Source of the DNA: Gammaproteobacteria bacterium
GTDB taxonomy: Bacteria > Pseudomonadota > Gammaproteobacteria > GRL18
Length of the DNA stretch: 7,656 nt
Assembly: GCA_027076245.1 (NCBI GenBank)
Contig: JALTKC010000052.1
Coordinates: forward strand, 1 to 7,656
Direction: 5' to 3'
The position numbers and the translations under genes were made by a program. This document shows, one piece after another, positions 1 to 6,002 of this stretch. The notes below the pieces were generated by a model, which did not search any database, was not told where the DNA came from, and was given only the letters and a program-made list of their open reading frames with translations. Numbering within the stretch: the stretch's first letter is position 1; each line of letters begins with the position of its first letter.

Positions 1-419
1 GGTACCCCGTAAACGCCCCAGTCTATACCCAACAGACCCTCTTTATCAAAAGCGCTTTTCACATAGGGGTTACCACGGGAAGCCAGCCATTGCCGGGCAT
101 CAGCCAGCTCATCTTTATAGTTAATGCCGTAAATTTTCATACCTTTTTTCTGAGCAGCGTAGTTTAATACCTGATGTTCTGCCCGACAGGATGCACACCA
201 GGACGCCCAGATGTTCACCAGTGATACCTGGCCTTTTAATTCTTCACTATTAAAGTTCTTCTGCAGATCTTCAACCACTGGTATATTAAACACCGGCGTT
301 GGTTTACCAATTAAAGGTGACGGTACATCACGCACGTATTTGGCTTTGATAAGCCCCACCACCAGCAGTGCCACCAGCAGCCCGAAAATAATCAGGGGGG
401 TCATAAACTGTTTTTTCAT
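1..419 (-). CDS. ccmG: CcmG/DsbE thiol:disulfide interchange protein, 3' end missing
   Basis: Periplasmic, membrane-tethered thioredoxin-like protein that passes reductant to the haem-binding cysteines of apocytochrome c during System I maturation. The visible 139 residues start with an uncleaved signal anchor (about residues 6-24, rich in L, V and I). The thioredoxin fold follows, with the active site WASWCASCRAEH (cysteines 75 and 78) after the strand VSLVNIW. The last codons read GVYGV, just before the cis-proline expected in this family; roughly 40 C-terminal residues lie beyond the left edge. The ATG overlaps the ccmF stop as ATGA, and a GAGGG ribosome-binding site sits about 8 bases upstream. 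The CASC spacer lacks the proline often found in this family (E. coli has CPTC). The call is secure because of operon position and motif. Confidence 0.95.
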   Translation of the reverse strand, partial: MKKQFMTPLIIFGLLVALLVVGLIKAKYVRDVPSPLIGKPTPVFNIPVVEDLQKNFNSEELKGQVSLVNIWASWCASCRAEHQVLNYAAQKKGMKIYGINYKDELADARQWLASRGNPYVKSAFDKEGLLGIDWGVYGV

Positions 420-2347
420 TTTGCAACCCTCAGACGATAACGTTTATCCATAACGGCAATAAAACCGCCTAAAGCCATAAAAATACAGCCCAGCCAGATC
501 CAGCGAATAAAGGGCTTGTAATAAATTCTTAAACTCCAGGCACCGTTTTCCAGTTGCTCGGCCAGGGCCACAAAAAGATCCCGGAACAGTCCGGCATCAA
601 TACCGGCTTCAGTCATGGGCATACCGCGCACCTGATAAACCCGTTTCTGCGGGGTCAGAACACCAATGGATTCACCATCCGGGTCTATAATACTGACAGC
701 GCCTTCATAGGCGATATAGTTAGGCCCCTGGTGACTGCTGGCACCTTCAAAAGTAAAGGCATAACCACCAAGACTGATGGTATCACCCTGCTCCATACGC
801 AGATCTTTCTGCAGACTCATGGACTCGGTAAAGGTTACCCCTACAATAAATACCGCCACGCCGATATGCGCCAGATTCATACCGTAAAATGACAAAGGGA
901 TTTTCTTTAGAGCTGAACCCACACTTTTACTTTTAACCCGGTTAATAAAACTCATGACCACACTGGAGACAATCAGTGCCGCAAGACCAATGCTGATGGA
1001 TATCATAACCGAGCCTTTTTCAATAAAGAACAGGGCAATACCTACAGACAGGGCGACAGCCAGAGGGAGCAGCATCTGTTTAAAGACCCGATCAAAGCGA
1101 TCACTTTTCCAGCGCATTAAGGGTGCCATGGACATAATCACCAGTGCCGGCAGCATAATGGGTACAAACACGGCATTAAAATAGGGTTCACCGACAGACA
1201 GTTTGCCCAGGTCAATCATCTGATCCAGTAATGGGTATAAGGTACCTAATAACACCATGGCACAGGCCACGGACAAAAGTATATTACCCAGCAGCATAAA
1301 GGTGTCCTTGGAGAACAGATTGAAATGACCACCGCCGCTCATGGATGCACCACGAATCGCATACAGCATCAGAGAACCGCCAATCACCAGCACCAGGAAG
1401 GCCAGAATAAAGGAACCGCGGGTAGGATCTGAGGCAAACGCATGTACGGACACCAGCACCCCGGAACGCACCAGGAAGGTACCCAGCAGACTCAGAGAAA
1501 ATGCCATCAGGGACAGTAATACCGTCCAGCTTTTAAAGGCACCTCGCTTTTCCGTCACAATGAGTGAATGCAACAGAGCAGTACCGATTAACCAGGGCAT
1601 AAAGGAGGCGTTTTCTACCGGATCCCAGAACCACCAGCCGCCCCAGCCCAGTTCATAATAGGCCCACCAGCTGCCCAGTGCGATACCCAGTGTCAGGAAT
1701 ACCCAGGCAATGACTGTCCAGGGGCGTGACCAGCGGGCCCAGGCGGAATCCAGTTGTCCCGAAATCAGCCCGGCAATGGTAATACTGAATACTACAGAAA
1801 AACCCACATAACCCATATAGAGCATGGGCGGATGAATGGCCAGACCGGGATCCTGTAATAAGGGGTTCAGATCCCGGCCGTCCATGGGTGCAGGAAACAG
1901 GCGTTCAAACGGATTAGAGGTAAAAATAATAAATAACAGGAAACCAATACTGAGCATCCCCATCACCGCCAGTACCCGGGAGGTCATGCTGATAGGCAGG
2001 CTTTTGCTGAAATAAGCCACGGCCATAGACCAGAGGGATAAGATTAACAGCCATAACAGGAAGGAGCCTTCATGAGCACCCCAGACTGCTGAAATTTTAT
2101 AGATCATCGGCAGCGCGGAGTTGGAATTGGTAGCGATATAACGGACGGAAAAATCATCAATGGCAAAGGAATAAACCAGCGCCAGGAATGACACCAGGAT
2201 AAAGAAAAATTGAGCCACCACTGCATAACGGGAAAACTGCATAAGCTGCAGATTATTTTTCTGGGCACCGTATAAAGGTACCGTAGCCAGAAACAGCGAA
2301 ACACCAAGGGCAATGATTAGGGAGAAGTTACCAATTTCAGGTATCAT
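416..2347 (-). CDS. ccmF: CcmF haem lyase subunit of cytochrome c maturation
   Basis: Large polytopic inner-membrane protein (643 residues, close to the E. coli length) that, with CcmH/I, transfers haem from CcmE to apocytochrome c. Family work indicates that it also carries its own b-type haem. The tryptophan-rich WWD segment is at about 234-253 (GWGGWWFWDPVENASF). The four histidines expected as haem ligands are present: H172 in IHPPMLY, H260 in ALLH, H302 in VHAF and H494 in NLAHIG. There are many hydrophobic segments throughout, a hydrophilic periplasmic region at about 508-605, and a last membrane helix at about 613-632. The start is an ATG overlapping the ccmE stop (ATGA), with AGGGAGAG about 8 bases upstream. 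The stop overlaps the ccmG start. Nothing looks damaged. Confidence 0.98.
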   Translation of the reverse strand: MIPEIGNFSLIIALGVSLFLATVPLYGAQKNNLQLMQFSRYAVVAQFFFILVSFLALVYSFAIDDFSVRYIATNSNSALPMIYKISAVWGAHEGSFLLWLLILSLWSMAVAYFSKSLPISMTSRVLAVMGMLSIGFLLFIIFTSNPFERLFPAPMDGRDLNPLLQDPGLAIHPPMLYMGYVGFSVVFSITIAGLISGQLDSAWARWSRPWTVIAWVFLTLGIALGSWWAYYELGWGGWWFWDPVENASFMPWLIGTALLHSLIVTEKRGAFKSWTVLLSLMAFSLSLLGTFLVRSGVLVSVHAFASDPTRGSFILAFLVLVIGGSLMLYAIRGASMSGGGHFNLFSKDTFMLLGNILLSVACAMVLLGTLYPLLDQMIDLGKLSVGEPYFNAVFVPIMLPALVIMSMAPLMRWKSDRFDRVFKQMLLPLAVALSVGIALFFIEKGSVMISISIGLAALIVSSVVMSFINRVKSKSVGSALKKIPLSFYGMNLAHIGVAVFIVGVTFTESMSLQKDLRMEQGDTISLGGYAFTFEGASSHQGPNYIAYEGAVSIIDPDGESIGVLTPQKRVYQVRGMPMTEAGIDAGLFRDLFVALAEQLENGAWSLRIYYKPFIRWIWLGCIFMALGGFIAVMDKRYRLRVAK

Positions 2348-2862
2348 TGTGCATTCTCTCCCTGTACGGCAGCTTTTGCGGCGGTTTTAACAGCGTTGTC
2401 AGCCAGTTTTTTCTTGCCGTCTTCATGCGCCTTATCCAGTGCTTCCTGTACTTCCGGCGGCATATAATTTTCATCGTGTTTGGCCAGTACTTCTTCAGCA
2501 ATAAAATGGGTTTTGCCATCTTTGCTGGAGCCGTCTATTTTTCCGGTGGCCACAATGCCCTGCCCTTCACGGAACAGGTCGGGCAGAATACCGGTATAGG
2601 TTACAGCAATGGTTTCTGCTCCGTCAGTAATATCAAAGTGAATGGTCAGACCGTCATTTTCCCGCTGTACACTGCCGTTTGACACCAGCCCGCCAAGACG
2701 GAACGAGTGGTCAATGGGTGCCTCACCAGCTTTTACCTGAGTCGGACTGAAAAAGTAGAGTAAGTTCTGATCCAGTGCTTTCAGCCCAAGGGTGACGGCT
2801 GCGCCGACTCCGGCCAGGATCAGCAGTACCAGTATCAGTCGGTTTTTACGTTTCGGGTTCAT
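2344..2862 (-). CDS. ccmE: CcmE periplasmic haem chaperone
   Basis: Haem chaperone that binds haem covalently through a histidine and carries it from CcmC/D to CcmF. The 172-residue protein has a basic N-terminus (NPKRKNR) and a single membrane anchor at about 9-27. A beta-barrel domain of the OB type follows and includes FRLGGLV. The haem attachment motif is VLAKHDENYMPPEV, with H129 and Y133 in the family's HxxxY arrangement. The tail after about residue 140 is charged and alanine-rich and looks unstructured, as is common in this family. The start has AGGA 6 bases upstream, and its ATG overlaps the ccmD stop as ATGA. The stop overlaps the ccmF start the same way, which suggests translational coupling. 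Confidence 0.98.
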   Translation of the reverse strand: MNPKRKNRLILVLLILAGVGAAVTLGLKALDQNLLYFFSPTQVKAGEAPIDHSFRLGGLVSNGSVQRENDGLTIHFDITDGAETIAVTYTGILPDLFREGQGIVATGKIDGSSKDGKTHFIAEEVLAKHDENYMPPEVQEALDKAHEDGKKKLADNAVKTAAKAAVQGENAQ

Positions 2863-3041
2863 GCCTGTTCCTGCCTGTTATTAGATTGGGATTCACGACG
2901 GTACTTCATGGACAGTTCCTTAAATATGGCTTTTTTATCCAGCAGGGGCTTAAAGGCAACATAGCCCATAACAATCAGTGCCAGGCCGTAGGAAGACCAG
3001 ACATAGGCACCGTATTTTCCCATTTGAAGCATTTCCATCAT
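2859..3041 (-). CDS. ccmD: CcmD small membrane protein, haem exporter accessory subunit
   Basis: Sixty-residue single-pass membrane protein. In the known system it stabilises the CcmC-haem-CcmE complex and is needed for release of holo-CcmE. The family-like segment YGAYVWSSYGLALIVMGYVA (residues 10-29) combines the aromatic patch and the single membrane helix. A positively charged cytoplasmic tail follows (KKAIFKELSMKYRRE). The start is uncertain among closely spaced methionines at residues 1, 2, 4 and 7; the first ATG is used, with only a weak AAGAG upstream. The stop overlaps the ccmE start. Upstream, 264 bases separate it from ccmC, where the palindromic element sits. Confidence 0.92.
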   Translation of the reverse strand: MMEMLQMGKYGAYVWSSYGLALIVMGYVAFKPLLDKKAIFKELSMKYRRESQSNNRQEQA

Positions 3042-3305
3042 GATTACATACTCTTTAATAAGATACTGATATTCTTTGTTAAATTAAGCTAAGAATATAA
3101 TGTTAGTCAGTATAAAATTTACCATTCCGTCTGCCGGAGGGCTTTTGTGGGGACGCCGTGAATCCATCCATGGAGGCTTTTCGGCAGCGTGACCGCCACG
3201 GATGGCGGAAATGCAATAAATGCAGGAGCAATTTATTGTCCCTGCTGCCGAAACCCCACAAAAGCCCTCCGGCAGACTACATTATAGAGATATTCTTAAT
3301 CTCTG
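3042..3305. other. Expanded ccmC-ccmD intergenic region
   Basis: Non-coding interval inside an otherwise tightly packed operon. The central 149 bases are a nested inverted-repeat element, listed separately. The flanks are AT-rich. I found no convincing promoter for ccmD in the 87 bases between the element and the ccmD start: a TATACT hexamer at 3109-3114 (minus strand) has no good -35 partner. Transcripts from ccmB-ccmC would have to read through the palindrome to reach ccmD-G. Confidence 0.7.
3129..3277. repeat. 149-bp nested palindromic element (MITE-like) with 24-bp perfect terminal inverted repeats
   Basis: The arms 3129-3152 and 3254-3277 are exact reverse complements over 24 bases (outer end GTCTGCCGGAGG, inner end TTTTGTGGGG). 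A second inner pair of 10 bases, TTTCGGCAGC at 3179-3188 and GCTGCCGAAA at 3244-3253, abuts the right outer arm. Folding therefore gives a 34-bp stem with a 26-base bulge on the left side only (3153-3178), which itself holds the palindrome TCCATGGA. The central part contains two more perfect hairpins: CCGCCA/TGGCGG (3193-3198, 3203-3208) and CAATAAAT/ATTTATTG (3214-3221, 3231-3238). No open reading frame of note lies inside. It could be a non-autonomous mobile element, a dispersed intergenic repeat of the family, or an RNA-processing or attenuating hairpin. The structure is certain; its origin is inferred. Confidence 0.85.
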
Positions 3306-4049
3306 TTATCCTATAATTTCTTTTACCCAGCGGCTATTCTGTTCCGTTACCAGCACTTTATTACGCGCTCTCATTAAGACCACAGCACCGTAATAAAGTT
3401 TAAATCCTAACGCCATTAATAATAACGGGATTAACATGGAGATATGAATGGAGGGTTTATCCAGCTTGGTGACTGTGGCGCCCTGATGCAGGGTATTCCA
3501 CCATTCCACGGAATAATGAATAATCGGGATGTTAATCACACCCACAATGGCCAGAATGGCGCAGGCTCTGGCAGCAGCGCGGGGATCTTCTATGGCGGAT
3601 TCCAGAGCCATATAACCTAAATAAAGGAAGAGCAATATCAATTCTGATGTCAGCCGGGCATCCCATACCCACCAGGTTCCCCACATGGGCTTGCCCCAGA
3701 TAGAACCGGTCACCAGCGCCAGAAAGGTAAAAGCCGCACCAATGGGTGCACTGCTGCTGGCAATAACATCAGCCAGTTTGATTTTCCAGATCAGGGCAAT
3801 GGCGCCTGAGGTGGCCATAACCATATAGATAAACATGGACATCCAGGCAGCCGGGACATGAATAAAGATAATACGATAGCTGTCTCCCTGCTGGTAATCG
3901 ACCGGCGCAAAAAACAGGCCGTCAATACTGCCGACAATCAACAGAATGGCCGCCAGCCAGGCAAACCAGGGGATGATTTTTCCCGACAGGCGATAAAAAT
4001 GCCTGGGGGAAGCAAACTGGTAGATAAACTTCATTATGGCTTTCATCAT
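3306..4049 (-). CDS. ccmC: CcmC haem transport/loading protein
   Basis: Inner-membrane protein (247 residues, six predicted membrane helices) that presents haem to CcmE and catalyses its covalent attachment. It belongs to the same haem-handling superfamily as CcmF. The tryptophan-rich motif WGTWWVWDARLTSELILL is at 123-140. The two flanking histidine ligands are H64 in IFIHVPAAW and H188 in NTLHQG, matching H60 and H184 of E. coli CcmC. The ATG overlaps the ccmB stop as ATGA; AAGGG lies about 10 bases upstream, and later in-frame methionines (2, 6) are alternatives. Downstream, the operon is interrupted by the palindromic element before ccmD. Confidence 0.97.
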   Translation of the reverse strand: MMKAIMKFIYQFASPRHFYRLSGKIIPWFAWLAAILLIVGSIDGLFFAPVDYQQGDSYRIIFIHVPAAWMSMFIYMVMATSGAIALIWKIKLADVIASSSAPIGAAFTFLALVTGSIWGKPMWGTWWVWDARLTSELILLFLYLGYMALESAIEDPRAAARACAILAIVGVINIPIIHYSVEWWNTLHQGATVTKLDKPSIHISMLIPLLLMALGFKLYYGAVVLMRARNKVLVTEQNSRWVKEIIG

Positions 4050-4714
4050 TCGAGACTTACCCTTAAAGCAGCAGAGGTGGCAATGGGTGCCAGCGTGAGA
4101 CAGAAAATTAAAAACGCAGCAAGAAAGTAAAGCTGTCCACTAATGGACAGGCCGGCCATACTGCTGCCCACGGCATTGGCAGAAAATATTAATACCGGAA
4201 TATACAGCGGCAGCACCAGCAGGGACAGCAGCATTCCGCCCCGTTTAAGTGCCACCACCAGAGCCATGCCGATGGCGCCTATCAGACTGAGAATCGGGGT
4301 GCCCAGCAACAGGGTTATCATCAGGGTTTCTATGGCTTCGTTACTGAGAAACATCACCGTACCTAATAAGGGTGAGAAAACAATGATGGGAAAACCGGTG
4401 ATCAGCCAGTGTGCGACGATTTTTGCCAGGATCAGTATGGGCAGAGGGTACTCACTGAGCAGCATAAGTTCCAGGGTGCCGTCTTCAAAATCGGAACGGA
4501 ACAGGGAGTCCAGCGACAGCATGGAGGCCAGCAATGCCGCAACCCAGATAATGCCGGGGCCAATTTCTGCCAGTACCTGTTTTTCAGGGCTGATCCCCAG
4601 GGGAAATAAGGTGACCACTATGACGAAGAAAAACAGCGGATTGAGGATCTCACTCTTATGCCTGAATGCCAGCCGTAAATCACGTTTTAATAAATTAACA
4701 AAAGCGTTATACAA
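4046..4714 (-). CDS. ccmB: CcmB haem exporter membrane subunit
   Basis: Membrane partner of the CcmA ATPase in the CcmABCD complex that releases holo-CcmE from CcmC/D. It has 222 residues, the usual family length, with about six hydrophobic segments (near 26-44, 52-68, 95-120, 130-155, 160-180 and 195-215). The conserved cytoplasmic stretch FRSDFEDGTLELMLLSEYP is at 72-90. The start codon is TTG, not ATG: AGGA lies 6 bases upstream, the N-terminus LLKRDLRLAFRHK is family-like, and the next methionine is at residue 65, too far in. The stop overlaps the ccmC start. Upstream, 176 bases separate it from ccmA, which is unusual because A and B are normally adjacent. Confidence 0.95.
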   Translation of the reverse strand: MYNAFVNLLKRDLRLAFRHKSEILNPLFFFVIVVTLFPLGISPEKQVLAEIGPGIIWVAALLASMLSLDSLFRSDFEDGTLELMLLSEYPLPILILAKIVAHWLITGFPIIVFSPLLGTVMFLSNEAIETLMITLLLGTPILSLIGAIGMALVVALKRGGMLLSLLVLPLYIPVLIFSANAVGSSMAGLSISGQLYFLAAFLIFCLTLAPIATSAALRVSLE

Positions 4715-4890
4715 ATTGGTTCCTAATACTGCTTACGAACGTCTTGCCTGTGAATCTCTCGCCCTTTATCAGGCCGCTTTAATACCGCATACAAAGTCAT
4801 AATTTTTGTAAGGCTATTAAATATAAGGGATTTTTAATCGAAGAAGTATTTTACATGCTTAATCAGCTACATCAAAGTATTATTATTGAC
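4715..4890. other. ccmA-ccmB intergenic gap without a gene
   Basis: This 176-base stretch is AT-rich in its right half and holds no supported gene on either strand. The only notable item is a candidate minus-strand promoter close to the ccmA stop, listed separately. I see no hairpin followed by a U tract that would end ccmA transcription. Confidence 0.5.
4848..4875 (-). promoter_or_regulatory. Candidate sigma70-type promoter for ccmB
   Basis: On the minus strand a -35 of TTGATG (4875-4870, 4 of 6 consensus) is followed after 16 bases by a -10 of TAAAAT (4853-4848, 5 of 6). It lies just after the ccmA stop and would give a leader of roughly 125 bases before the ccmB TTG. The region is AT-rich, so chance matches are likely. 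Confidence 0.3.
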
Positions 4891-5562
4891 TTATTTGTCC
4901 GACTCACTCAAACTGCCGTCAGGCAACTGCAGGTATTTTAGAGTACAGTCTTTCAAACTGACTTCCTGATGGGTTGTCAGTAAGACCATCCCTCCCTGAC
5001 AGACATGTTCCTGGATCATTTTTAAAAACAGCTCCACACCTATGACATCCAGTGAGGTAAATGGTTCATCAAGGATCCACAGCCGGGTCCGGGAAAGCAG
5101 TATCTGAGCAAGGGCAACACGCCGTTTCTGACCGGCTGAGAGCTGGTTGCAGTACATTTCTTCAAAACCATACAGGCCGACTTTTTCCAGGGTGTCCATT
5201 ATTTGCTGTTGAGTACAGGTTTTACCCAGATTGCAAAAACTGCGGATATTTTCCACAGGGGTTAATTCCAGTTTAATACCCAGTTTATGCCCCATAAAAG
5301 CCAGTTGTTCATTATATTCGCTGCGATACTTGCGGCAGTTATAACCATTAAAGCGGATCTCACCGGTTACAGGTAAGGCCAGTCCGGCAATAATTCTGAG
5401 CAAACTGGTTTTACCGGCTCCGTTTTCACCTTTTATATGCAAAATTTCCCCGGGCGACAGTTGAAAATTCAGATCGGTAAACAGTTCACGATAGCCTCGT
5501 TCGCAACCAAGTTGTTTCACCGACAGCCCTTCTGCCGGATCAGTGTTTGAATCAATCGTCAT
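4891..5562 (-). CDS. ccmA: CcmA haem exporter ATP-binding subunit
   Basis: ABC-type ATPase on the cytoplasmic face. Its ATP hydrolysis with CcmB drives release of haem-loaded CcmE. Numbering from the ATG at 5562 (223 residues), the Walker A motif GENGAGKTS is at 45-53, the signature LSAGQKRR at 141-148, Walker B LWILDEP at 161-167 and the switch histidine at 198 (TTHQE). The Q-loop region reads GHKLGIKLELTP, typical of CcmA. The start is uncertain: in-frame ATGs also lie at 5598 (235 residues) and 5574 (227 residues, AGGG only 3 bases away), and none has a strong ribosome-binding site. The 5562 start gives the length closest to the family (E. coli 207). It is the first gene of the operon. Confidence 0.95.
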   Translation of the reverse strand: MTIDSNTDPAEGLSVKQLGCERGYRELFTDLNFQLSPGEILHIKGENGAGKTSLLRIIAGLALPVTGEIRFNGYNCRKYRSEYNEQLAFMGHKLGIKLELTPVENIRSFCNLGKTCTQQQIMDTLEKVGLYGFEEMYCNQLSAGQKRRVALAQILLSRTRLWILDEPFTSLDVIGVELFLKMIQEHVCQGGMVLLTTHQEVSLKDCTLKYLQLPDGSLSESDK

Positions 5563-5598
5563 TAAAATACTCATTTGCCCTGATAAAATTAAGCTCAT

Positions 5599-5940
5599 AT
5601 TTAGCCAGCAAACTTAGACTGTAAATTGTTATTTCTTCTCTAACAAATTAAGCCAAGCCTCTGTTTTATTTTATGGTTTAAAATATTAAAAATTACTAAT
5701 TTTATACCAATTTTTTACCTTTATTATCGTTCAATAAAGAAAGTTTTACACAATTCATGCCATGACTTTCAAAAACTATATTAGCATTCACTTGAATATA
5801 ATGCCTGTCAATACCCTAATAGCATATTTTTTATAACCCATTGTTTTTTAAAAACTTGTTTTTACTTCCATGAAGTGAATAATTTGTAATCAAAATGTCA
5901 TAAAGGTCATTATTTAAAGCCTTCAGGACGGTTACCCCAG
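5599..5940. other. AT-rich intergenic region upstream of ccmA
   Basis: No supported gene lies here on either strand. Base composition is strikingly AT-rich, especially 5620-5740 and 5820-5900, with long A and T runs. It contains a candidate ccmA promoter and a one-mismatch DnaA box (TTTTACACA, 5744-5752). At its right end it passes into three perfect DnaA boxes. By eye there is no GATC site anywhere between ccmA and the MOSC gene. The ccm operon promoter should lie here, but no complete FNR-type palindrome is visible. Confidence 0.6.
5701..5709 (-). promoter_or_regulatory. Candidate extended -10 promoter element for the ccm operon
   Basis: On the minus strand the sequence TTGGTATAAA fits an extended -10 (TGnTATAAT type). 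A reasonable -35 is absent at the usual spacing (ACGATA at 17 bases). It would place transcript initiation near 5694, with a leader of about 95-130 bases depending on the ccmA start. In DNA this AT-rich the match is weak support. Confidence 0.25.
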
Positions 5941-5979
5941 GTTTATCCACAAAGTTATCCACAGGAATTGTGGATAAAC
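5941..5979. promoter_or_regulatory. Cluster of three perfect DnaA boxes
   Basis: Three exact copies of the DnaA box TTATCCACA lie within 35 bases: 5943-5951 and 5955-5963 on the plus strand, and 5969-5977 on the minus strand (read as TGTGGATAA). Boxes 1 and 2 are 12 bases apart start to start; boxes 2 and 3 face each other across 5 bases. Box 1 and box 3 with their edges form an 11-bp perfect inverted repeat (5941-5951, 5969-5979). The cluster abuts the long AT-rich region to its left, as in replication origins, and lies 23 bases beyond the MOSC stop. The sites are certain as sequence. Whether this is an origin, a DnaA-titrating site or a DnaA-controlled regulator is inference. Confidence 0.8.
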
Positions 5980-6002
5980 TGAATTATAAATAAAAGCTGG
6001 AT

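Noticed and set aside
1..6. KpnI site GGTACC at the very first base, suggesting a cloned-fragment boundary
   Set aside because: The same site also occurs internally at 1241 and 2277, and the right end carries none, so it says nothing reliable about the source.
211..1658. Several plus-strand open frames of 76-112 residues opposite ccmG and ccmF
   Set aside because: They are mirror frames of conserved membrane-protein genes, with no family-like sequence.
3129..3277. CRISPR array or Rho-independent terminator reading of the intergenic repeat
   Set aside because: There are no regularly spaced direct repeats, and no U tract follows the stem on either strand, so neither label fits.
4143..4802. 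A 219-residue plus-strand open frame across ccmB and the ccmA-ccmB gap
   Set aside because: It is antisense to a well-supported ccmB, has a serine/arginine-rich composition typical of shadow frames, and has no recognisable motif or ribosome-binding site.
5881..5900. Possible FNR or IHF site upstream of ccmA (ATCAA half-site near 5889)
   Set aside because: Only one half of the FNR palindrome is present, and the IHF consensus has a mismatch in its conserved TTR. In AT-rich DNA this is not enough.
5955..5977. DnaA boxes 2 and 3 read as a terminator hairpin for the MOSC gene
   Set aside because: The 9-bp stem with a 5-base loop could fold in RNA, but no U tract follows in the minus direction, and the three exact DnaA consensus copies explain the sequence better.
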